NCBI GenBank assembly: GCA_039800965.1 | Contig: JBDLPS010000066.1 | Location: forward strand, 1-12,325 | Reading direction: 5' to 3' | Source: ZC4RG30 sp039800965 | Lineage (GTDB): Bacteria > Pseudomonadota > Gammaproteobacteria > Steroidobacterales > Steroidobacteraceae | DNA: 12,325 nt | Shown: positions 6,479-12,325 of the stretch, in pieces | Position numbering within the stretch: position 1 is the stretch's first letter | Layout: every line of letters starts with the position of its first letter | Translations under genes and position numbers: made by a program | Notes under the pieces: generated by a model | The model's database searches: none | The model's input: the letters and a program-made list of their open reading frames with translations, nothing else | Told to the model about the DNA's origin: nothing

Positions 6479-9400
6479 CGCGCGTATCCTCCACCGCAGT
6501 AGCGCAGCGCGCCGCCCCTGCTGAAGTTCTGGGTGTCGATGGCATGATACAGCAGGGCGTCGTCGTCAACCGAGCCGCCCTGCGCAAAGACGTTCAAGTT
6601 CTCGATGCTGTTGCTGATGGGCGAGCCGGGATCGCGTCCACCCATGCCGCCGACGGCGCTGAAGATACGTTCGGGGCGGAAGCCGCCACGATCCGGATCA
6701 TAGATGCCCATTGTGAAATCGCGCGCCGCATCGTCGCCAATCTCGCCCGTGTTGCCCTCGACAAGATTGCCAAGAGAATGGCCAAAGAACTTGCCGACCG
6801 CAGGACCGACAAACGGGATGGGGATCAGGTTGCCTGCCACGCTGCCCAGCGTGCCCAGCAGGTCGTGCAGGAAGCCGCCTTCCTTCATCTCGACCGGACC
6901 GCCTTCGGCGTACATGCTTTCGCCGGGGATGCCGTACCACTTGTCCATCTCGCCGCCGAAACGATAGCCGGGGACCTGTCCGCCGTTCGGATAGTTCATG
7001 TCCACGGCACCGCCGTCGGCGTAGTGCGTCTTTCGGAACCCCGGGAACGACTCGATGGCGATACGATTGGCGTCAATAAGTTCGCCGGTCTGCGGGTCCG
7101 CCAGATCGTTGTAGTTATCCTCCAGAGGTTTTTGCACGTTGCTCAGAGACTGGAGGATACCGGTGCGTCCTGCCACGTTGGGAAGACGACGGGTGATATA
7201 CTTGGCTGCGGAACCAGCAGCGCCCATCGGGATAAAGTTTGTGGGATCAAGATAACCCGCGCCGGACTCTCGGTCTTTCATGGTCGAGGTGTACTTCGGC
7301 TCGAACACAGGCGCACGATCAGGAACAAGATGAGATAGACCCAGAGGAGTAGCGGCAAGGCGAGCCGCTTCCATCAAGGCATCTGACCCACCGCCCAACA
7401 GGAACTGCTTGCTGCGCTCCATGCCGTAGTCCGGCTCTTGAGATTCGCTCCACTCAACCGGGTTTTCCAGATAGGTACGAATCTGATCACGCATCCACGC
7501 AGGCGTGTTCTTGCTTACGCGGTTGCGATAAATTTGTTCCGGCGTCTTGGTGAACCGCTCGTTCATCGCATCAGTGAGATTGTCACTGCTGTCGAGGAAC
7601 ATGTAGCCGGTACTCCCGCCGCGCGCGTAGCCCTGCACGTTGTTCGACGCCAGTGCCGACAGAGCGCCTTCGCCTTCGGTCGGCGTCTGGAAGTCGAAGT
7701 AGGGAACGGTGTCGGGACCGAGCGTTCCAAGGTCTCCGACGTTACCGACGTTACCGACCTGTCCGCCGCCTGCGTAGTAATTCACGGGACCTCCTTCGGC
7801 CTTGCGCGGGAGGCCCAAACGATTGGCTTCTTCAATCCAGTTCGAGAGACGATCTACGGTTTGCGGCGTCATGTCTACGCTGTGCAGCCCGCGAGTGAGC
7901 GTCCAGTTGCTGCCGCTCTTCAGGAACTTTGCCCAATCTTCCGGGTTCAGAACACTGTAAGGAACGGGTCGCTCAAAGCCTCCGAACGCATCGCCCAACA
8001 ATTTCCCTTCGTATCCGGAATGAGGGACTGCGGCATCCGCGCGTCGGATGGGCGGCCTCGTCGGGTCAATCTTTGAAAACGAAAATCCGGTCGTTCCGTA
8101 ATCCGACGACAGGAACCGGGGATTAACCGACGCAAGCCGCAGATGCGCGATGTCTGGCATGCCCAGATCGCGCGCGGCTTTCGCATCGAGTGCCTGCGCA
8201 ATGGCCCATTGCTGTTCCAGCTTGAGGTTCTCGACAGCGTTCCGGAAGTCAGGAGAAGCAATACCCGGCAAGCCGGGAATCTTCTGAACGGCCTTCGATT
8301 TCCGGAGAACCTCGTCCAGCTTTTCCGCCGTGTTCGGGCCGAATTGGCGAGAGGCGATGATGTCGTGCAGCATGTCCATTTGCATGCGCGCAGAGTCGCT
8401 CGCCTGCTTGCCCATCAGCCACGGCGCAAGATACGCGTCTTTGCCTTCGTTGGCGGCGAGTGCCGCTTGGTTGAATAGGCCGCTGACGACCGGCGGCATT
8501 GACGCCCAGATTTGATCTCCCTGCGCGGCCGGACCAAATGCGTAAAGCGGGCCAGCTTCCATCTCGCGCGGGCTGGTGAGGGGAATTCCCCCGACTTCAT
8601 GCACAACTTCGCCGCCTACGGTGCGATCCCCGGGAGTGAGAATGACACGGCTGCCTTCGATGTCTTCCGGACGAATGACCGGCACGTTGGTGACCGGATT
8701 GGTCATGGTCTTGACGGCAACGAACTGATCGTAAGGATTTTCCGGCGTGACATTGCCAATCTTGTCTGTCGTGTCCTTGCCGCGACGAGTGATGCTCTTC
8801 AGCACGTCGTCAACAGATTCACCTGTGAACTTCGACGACTCCAAGACAGGATTGTAGGAAAGAGCGCCCTTGGGCTTGCGGACCGCTCCCTTGCTCTGGA
8901 ACTTCTGCACGGGGCCTCCGTCGGCGCGGTTCAGCATCGAACGCTTGATGTCGCTATGAGTCGTCAAATCGTTTTCCGCCGCGTCCCACATCGTGTGGTG
9001 CGCAAGGTGTGGCGCGAACGGCCGGTATTCGGCAGGCATCGCGAAGTCCAGAGCGGCGATGCGATCACGCAGGCGTTCGACAGCTTCTTCCGCACCGGCT
9101 CCCTTGCCGCGCCGCATGAACTTCTCGAAGCCTACGCGCGTCTCCGGCGCGTTCAATTGAAGCTGGCGAGCGTCAAGCGTAGGCAGGTCTCCGTAGCCAA
9201 TCATCGAGCCAAAGAACCCGCGCTTGGCCGCGTCGATGCCCTTGATGTCGCGCATCACGTCGTGCCACTCGGACGGATCGCCTTGTCCCGCCGCGTTGCG
9301 AGCGACCAGTTGCGAGAAGACGCCTTCCTTTCCCGGGAACAGCGTCGGCGCAAGTTCGAGGTCTTCGGCCAGCTTGTTGTGGAAGCCGAACGGACGCATG

Positions 9401-11541
9401 AAGTGGCGCATGTTTGCGATGGCTTCGGGATGCGCCTCGCCTTCAGCCGCGTAGCGCAGGTACTTCTCTCCGGCAGGCGAGCGCAGCCAATCGGAGAACG
9501 CGCCTTCCGGGCGGATCATCAGGTCGTTGGTGGACAGCGCAATCGACGGATCGAGATTGTGACGACCAATTGCTTGCCGTTGGATGCTGGAGCGAGTCGT
9601 CGTGTATGCCTTGAGCAGGTCTTCCGGCGTAAGGCCTTCGGTGCCCGCGATGTTGGCCATCGTGCGCATGAAGTCGCCGTAGTCGAGGACGTGCTGCGGT
9701 ATCTGCGAAGGCATCTTGGACGCCACGTCTTCTAGCGGTGCCCACTTCCAGTCGTCGATGTACTTGGTGGGCTTGTCGGCAAAACTTTTCAGACGACTCA
9801 GCCAGCCGCCCTTGTCCATGTGGATCGGGCCGCCTTCGGCCTTGGTGATGCCCGCGATGTCGCTGTTGGTCGTGGAGAGACGCTTGAACAGGTCTTCCAT
9901 CGCGCCTTCGAGGTAGCCCTTGCCGAACGGCGTCTTCCGGTCGTAGGTCATCGGAATGCCCGACTGACCGAGACGATAGCTGTGCAGCGCGGCCCACAGG
10001 TTCGCAGGATTGTCCGCGCCGTAGTCCGACATGACTTCCTTGGCCGCCTTGTTCTTCTGCATCTCAAGCCACAGCGCGCCGCGCTGATTGTTGATGTCTT
10101 CCGCGTTGCGCAGCATGGCGTCAGGCGCAAGCCGATGACCGCTCGGAAACCCTTTGCCATAGTCCGGCGCGCCTAGCGCAACCAACGCGTCGGGCTGGCT
10201 GCCGGTGATATACGACACGAAACGTGGGTCGGAAGAATCGCGGCGGGCGGTGCCCCACGGCTTCAGCCAGTTGTTCAGGTCGCCCATCGAAGGCGCAAGC
10301 GGTCCGCTTTCGCCACCCTGAATGGCAAATCGGATCAGGCCGGGATCACCGAGAGGCGTTCCGGTCGGGCTGATCGGCGGATGCGAGTGGACCTGAAAGC
10401 CTTCCGGTAGCCGTCGTGCATCCATGTGACGGCGGAACGACAGGTAACCCGTACCTTCCGGGTTATTCGGGTCCAGTTCGTAGATGCGCGGGTAGTCGGT
10501 CGGCGTCGGCGTTCTAGACAAATCAACCGCGCTTGTCGTAGCAAGGCCCGGAGCCGAAACCCACTCCTGACCGGTCTGCGCGCTGCCGTGTCCGAAACGA
10601 CCGGCCTCAAGACCGGTGCGCGCCGCTTCCTCGTTGACTTCCTTGATCGCTCGACGACTCGCGCCGCCAAACCAGTCGGCAATGTTGTCCGCAAAACGAA
10701 AGACGCCCTTCGCAGGCACTTGCGCCATCGTCGGGCGCACCGGGCCGCCGCCGATGTCGTAGCCCTTGACCTCGCCGCCTTCGGCAAAGATCGGACCAAA
10801 CTGGGGCAGGTCGTCTTCACGCAGTTTGCGGCCCATCAGCGGGCTGTAGAACTGCTCTTCGGGAACGATGCGCTTGCCCTCGATGCGCTTCCTGAAAATG
10901 GCGCGCTGCTCAAGGTCCTTGTCCGCAAGATACTTGTAGTCGTCTTCGGGAAACTGCGGTCGGATGACGACAAGAGACTTCGGTTCCTGAAGGTATCGCT
11001 CGATGGCCATGTTGCGGTGACGGCCCTGATGGCTGCGGATGAACGGATACTCTTCCGTCGTCTGGGTCATCGCGCCACGGTCGTTGAACAGCATCGGTCG
11101 CTTGGTGCCCATATCGACGCGCAGTTCAGGCACGTCGTGCCAGCCGCTCTCGCGGCCCACGTCGCCGTAGTAGCCCAGCACGTCTTCGAGGGTCTGCTGG
11201 TTCTTCAGCTTCTGCCGGAGGTTTATCGGAAACTCGATGGCGTTCTCATACGGAACTTCCCGCAGGGTCGACTCGGGAATCTGCGCGGCAAACTTCTGGA
11301 AGTCGCCGGGGTCCATAACGGTCAGGAGGTGCTTGCCGCGCTCGCTGACGGCCTTCTCCAGCGCACGCGGCGTGTACATGCCAAGGTTCGCCCCGGCGTC
11401 GGCGGCGTCTTCGAGCCGCTGCCGGTTGATCAGTCCCATGAAGTTCTCGACCTTGGCCAGCGAATCCTTGATGCGCTGGGCCATGTCGGACTGGACGTAG
11501 GGCGAAGGCGCGGGGGCCTTTTTGACAAGCGGAGGAGCCAT
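6475..11541 (-). CDS. giant modular virion or ejected protein (1688 residues)
   Basis: It reads as several blocks separated by GG-x-V motifs (AEGGEV, AEGGPI, ADGGPV, AEGGPV, ADGGAV, AEGGPV, AQGGSV; roughly residues 252, 567, 872, 1248, 1508, 1545, 1653). Block 1 contains HQGRHRNMAI (G173-R-H-R176), a phrase I recall from ParB-like segments of phage polyvalent proteins. Block 2 contains H385-S-H387-P and S418-M-G-D421, the HxH...SxxD pattern of JAMM metalloproteases, with an unusually long gap. Block 3 carries GFFGSMIGYGDLPTLDARQ, a phrase I associate with phage internal proteins. Near the C-terminus (about 1556-1590) is a hydrophobic Gly-rich stretch (VAGNLIPIPFVGPAVGKFFG). An internal protein ejected with the DNA, or a processed polyprotein, seems most likely. 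The ATG at 11541 lacks a clear Shine-Dalgarno, so the exact start is less certain. A tape-measure protein is less likely. Confidence 0.6.
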   Translation of the reverse strand: MAPPLVKKAPAPSPYVQSDMAQRIKDSLAKVENFMGLINRQRLEDAADAGANLGMYTPRALEKAVSERGKHLLTVMDPGDFQKFAAQIPESTLREVPYENAIEFPINLRQKLKNQQTLEDVLGYYGDVGRESGWHDVPELRVDMGTKRPMLFNDRGAMTQTTEEYPFIRSHQGRHRNMAIERYLQEPKSLVVIRPQFPEDDYKYLADKDLEQRAIFRKRIEGKRIVPEEQFYSPLMGRKLREDDLPQFGPIFAEGGEVKGYDIGGGPVRPTMAQVPAKGVFRFADNIADWFGGASRRAIKEVNEEAARTGLEAGRFGHGSAQTGQEWVSAPGLATTSAVDLSRTPTPTDYPRIYELDPNNPEGTGYLSFRRHMDARRLPEGFQVHSHPPISPTGTPLGDPGLIRFAIQGGESGPLAPSMGDLNNWLKPWGTARRDSSDPRFVSYITGSQPDALVALGAPDYGKGFPSGHRLAPDAMLRNAEDINNQRGALWLEMQKNKAAKEVMSDYGADNPANLWAALHSYRLGQSGIPMTYDRKTPFGKGYLEGAMEDLFKRLSTTNSDIAGITKAEGGPIHMDKGGWLSRLKSFADKPTKYIDDWKWAPLEDVASKMPSQIPQHVLDYGDFMRTMANIAGTEGLTPEDLLKAYTTTRSSIQRQAIGRHNLDPSIALSTNDLMIRPEGAFSDWLRSPAGEKYLRYAAEGEAHPEAIANMRHFMRPFGFHNKLAEDLELAPTLFPGKEGVFSQLVARNAAGQGDPSEWHDVMRDIKGIDAAKRGFFGSMIGYGDLPTLDARQLQLNAPETRVGFEKFMRRGKGAGAEEAVERLRDRIAALDFAMPAEYRPFAPHLAHHTMWDAAENDLTTHSDIKRSMLNRADGGPVQKFQSKGAVRKPKGALSYNPVLESSKFTGESVDDVLKSITRRGKDTTDKIGNVTPENPYDQFVAVKTMTNPVTNVPVIRPEDIEGSRVILTPGDRTVGGEVVHEVGGIPLTSPREMEAGPLYAFGPAAQGDQIWASMPPVVSGLFNQAALAANEGKDAYLAPWLMGKQASDSARMQMDMLHDIIASRQFGPNTAEKLDEVLRKSKAVQKIPGLPGIASPDFRNAVENLKLEQQWAIAQALDAKAARDLGMPDIAHLRLASVNPRFLSSDYGTTGFSFSKIDPTRPPIRRADAAVPHSGYEGKLLGDAFGGFERPVPYSVLNPEDWAKFLKSGSNWTLTRGLHSVDMTPQTVDRLSNWIEEANRLGLPRKAEGGPVNYYAGGGQVGNVGNVGDLGTLGPDTVPYFDFQTPTEGEGALSALASNNVQGYARGGSTGYMFLDSSDNLTDAMNERFTKTPEQIYRNRVSKNTPAWMRDQIRTYLENPVEWSESQEPDYGMERSKQFLLGGGSDALMEAARLAATPLGLSHLVPDRAPVFEPKYTSTMKDRESGAGYLDPTNFIPMGAAGSAAKYITRRLPNVAGRTGILQSLSNVQKPLEDNYNDLADPQTGELIDANRIAIESFPGFRKTHYADGGAVDMNYPNGGQVPGYRFGGEMDKWYGIPGESMYAEGGPVEMKEGGFLHDLLGTLGSVAGNLIPIPFVGPAVGKFFGHSLGNLVEGNTGEIGDDAARDFTMGIYDPDRGGFRPERIFSAVGGMGGRDPGSPISNSIENLNVFAQGGSVDDDALLYHAIDTQNFSRGGALRYCGGGYAR
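7736..7758 (-). repeat. short in-frame tandem repeat in the giant gene
   Basis: Two exact copies of the 9-mer gttaccgac (7741-7749 and 7750-7758), preceded by a partial copy, encode a G-N-V-G-N-V-G run just after the AEGGPV motif near residue 1248. It lies in a flexible linker and may vary in copy number by slippage. Confidence 0.6.
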
Positions 11542-11605
11542 CGGGACCCGGGCAAGACAGGGGTTCCGACGACTCTACCCTACCAAAACGACTCTGGCCA
11601 GTCCC
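11542..11605. other. 64-base intergenic segment with a GAGTCGT pair
   Basis: It lies between the 50-residue membrane protein gene and the giant gene. It holds two minus-strand copies of GAGTCGT (11588-11594 and 11569-11575, 19 bp apart) and the palindrome CTGGCCAG (around 11593-11600), which overlaps the first copy. No Shine-Dalgarno and no recognisable promoter were found. A promoter using an unknown consensus could be here. Confidence 0.5.
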
Positions 11606-11758
11606 CTACCGGGAGCCGCTGAAGTACCGCCAGAGGGCCAGCAGAAGCGTGACGCCCAGCCAGAGGAATCCCACCACGGCCACGACCGCGCTGACGACGC
11701 CGATGACCAGCAGGGCGTAGACGACCTGCTCCAGCATGTGCCAGAGCGTCTGGCTCAT
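11606..11758 (-). CDS. 50-residue membrane protein
   Basis: The product starts MSQTLWHMLEQVVYALLVIG and ends WRYFSGSR. Residues of about 11-43 have no charge and are almost all V, L, A, I, G, F or W, enough for one long or two short membrane segments. The start ATG overlaps the TGA of the sponge-like gene upstream as ATGA, a classic coupling arrangement, so the two are probably made together. Size and shape fit a small holin, a spanin-like partner or an unknown membrane microprotein. No lysis gene is visible nearby, so holin is only one option. Confidence 0.65.
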   Translation of the reverse strand: MSQTLWHMLEQVVYALLVIGVVSAVVAVVGFLWLGVTLLLALWRYFSGSR

Positions 11759-12099
11759 GCCGTGGCGGCCTTCACGAGGTGCATGGCGGCGTCTTCCAGA
11801 TGGGTGATGGCCAGCGCGGCGTTGCGCTCGGCGGCGATCAGGCGGGCGTTCCGGGCGGCGTTCGGCACGTTCGGGTTCCCGGCCGCGTCGGTCTCCGGCA
11901 TCAGCGGCCGGTCGCGGAGTCGTTCGGCCTCCGTCATCAGCGCCGCCGCCAGCAGCTTCAGGCGGGCCACGTCGGTGATCATGTTCGGGTTGAAGTCGTG
12001 CCGCACGATCAGCAGCGCGCTCGGGCTGGCCTCCTGCTCGAAGCTGAACTTGATCGGCTTGGTCGTATCGACCGCAGGCTTCGGCGGCGTATTGTCCAT
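11755..12099 (-). CDS. Acb2/Tad1-hairpin-like protein, candidate cyclic nucleotide sponge
   Basis: A 114-residue protein. An N-terminal tail (to about residue 30) leads into VRHDFNPNM (32-40) and a first helix ending in AALMTEAERLRD. A Pro/Asn-rich linker (65-80) follows, then a second long helix with the phrase AITHLEDAAMHLVKA (97-111). The second helix matches what I recall of the Acb2/Tad1 hairpin family: a basic residue, then an A-x-T-x-L-E/Q...M...V-x-A pattern. Acb2 proteins bind cyclic di- and trinucleotides made by CBASS enzymes and so block effector activation. I chose the ATG at 12099, five bases after the upstream TGA, with GTGAG as a modest ribosome site; an in-frame extension to 12159 would overlap the upstream gene. 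The match is by eye, and binding is untested. Its neighbour is a Tad2-family gene, which raises the prior. Confidence 0.6.
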   Translation of the reverse strand: MDNTPPKPAVDTTKPIKFSFEQEASPSALLIVRHDFNPNMITDVARLKLLAAALMTEAERLRDRPLMPETDAAGNPNVPNAARNARLIAAERNAALAITHLEDAAMHLVKAATA

Positions 12100-12104
12100 C
12101 GTAC

Positions 12105-12325
12105 TCACTTGAGAATCTCCCAGTCGTTGGCCAGCAGGTCGGTCTGGCTGCACAGCCACGGCACCAGCCGACCGTCGGCGGAACGCATGACGACCATCGG
12201 CAGGAGCGGCTGCGTGATCACGCTCTGCTCGTCCCTGCGCTCATCCATCGGGTGCGTGGCGTAGGCGCAGCCCCAGTCGTCGCCCTTGACGAAGGCGAGC
12301 CACATGCCCTTGCCGTTCCAGCCCT
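12105..12325 (-). CDS. Tad2-like (DUF2829) anti-defence protein, partial
   Basis: The window holds the C-terminal 72 residues; the N-terminus lies beyond the edge. The visible part begins GWNGKGMWLAF and ends with RSADGRLVPWLCSQTDLLAN followed by DWEILK. Both phrases are hallmarks of DUF2829 (GWNGKGMWL near the start; ADG-x-x-VPW-x-x-SQTD-x-L-x-x-DWE at the end). DUF2829 includes Tad2, a phage protein shown in the literature to bind the gcADPR signals made by Thoeris and, in some members, CBASS cyclic dinucleotides, so that the defence effector is not activated. Not all DUF2829 proteins have been shown to be sponges. The middle section (about 20 residues from WGCAYATHPMDERR) is the variable part. 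The gene precedes the Acb2-like gene by five bases, so co-expression is likely. Confidence 0.85.
   Translation of the reverse strand, partial: GWNGKGMWLAFVKGDDWGCAYATHPMDERRDEQSVITQPLLPMVVMRSADGRLVPWLCSQTDLLANDWEILK

Larger units (their letters stand above)
835..11933. repeat. dispersed heptamer GAGTCGT, 24 copies
   Basis: Plus-strand copies start at 835, 851, 1763, 1827, 2343, 2975, 4262, 4991, 5441, 5541, 8958, 9594 and 11927. Minus-strand copies (ACGACTC on the plus strand) start at 2312, 2427, 3337, 4399, 5103, 7047, 8835, 9793, 10654, 11569 and 11588. Composition predicts one or two for the window. The next base is C in 12 copies, T in 11 and A in one. Copies fall in several reading frames, in both orientations, and in both long intergenic segments. 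The heptamer contains GAGTC, a form of GANTC. Confidence 0.85.

Noticed and set aside
6475..11541. Tape-measure protein as identity of the giant gene
   Set aside because: It lies before the portal, has distinct domain-like motifs and GG linkers, and lacks the long uniform helical repeats of tape measures.
8512..11622. Long plus-strand open frames (8512-9735 and 10426-11622) opposite the giant gene
   Set aside because: No ribosome site or family resemblance; the minus-strand gene contains recognisable motifs throughout.
12100..12159. Upstream start for the Acb2-like gene
   Set aside because: It would overlap the Tad2-like gene by about 55 bases, and the extra residues look like an out-of-frame reading of that gene's conserved end.
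1..12325. CRISPR array, insertion sequence, integrase or attachment site
   Set aside because: No regularly spaced long repeats, transposase-like product, terminal inverted repeats or recombinase was seen.

Overview
The window is a piece of a tailed double-stranded DNA phage (Caudoviricetes) or prophage: the portal-to-capsid virion module with an apparent anti-defence cassette in front of it. All supported genes lie on the minus strand, so transcription and gene order run from high to low coordinates. The DNA is GC-rich, genes abut or overlap, and no host genes are visible. A high-GC proteobacterial host is plausible, but nothing in the window fixes it. The large gene with GG-x-V linkers, the portal with a long glutamine-rich C-terminus and the chain of tiny genes after the portal resemble podovirus-like phages known mostly from metagenomes (from memory, not searched).

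Region 1 (12325 to 11606) holds three small genes. The first is the C-terminal part of a Tad2/DUF2829-family protein, cut by the window edge. The second is a 114-residue protein whose C-terminal half resembles the Acb2/Tad1 helical hairpin. The third is a 50-residue membrane protein. Tad2, Tad1 and Acb2 are phage 'sponges' that bind the cyclic nucleotide signals of Thoeris and CBASS, so two sponge-like genes appear to sit back to back. This is the most exciting part of the window.

Region 2 (11541 to 3797) holds a 1688-residue modular protein, then the portal protein, joined by an ATGA overlap. The large protein has a GRHR segment, an HxHP...SxxD (JAMM-like) segment, a late hydrophobic stretch and about ten GG-x-V motifs.

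Region 3 (3788 to 858) holds four small, mostly basic or unknown proteins, a GroES-like co-chaperonin, a scaffold-like coiled-coil protein and a conserved 198-residue virion-module protein. Four junctions here share the octamer TAGGAGAC, in which the stop codon of one gene is fused to the Shine-Dalgarno of the next.

Region 4 (857 to 1) holds a structured intergenic segment with a terminator-like hairpin, then a capsid-decoration-like protein, then the first 13 codons of what is probably the major capsid protein. The start codon of that last gene lies in a perfect 9-bp inverted repeat with its Shine-Dalgarno in the loop.

Over all of this lies an unexplained signal. The heptamer GAGTCGT occurs 24 times on the two strands together, where base composition predicts one or two. 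The next base is a pyrimidine in 23 of 24 copies. Both long intergenic segments carry a close pair of copies.
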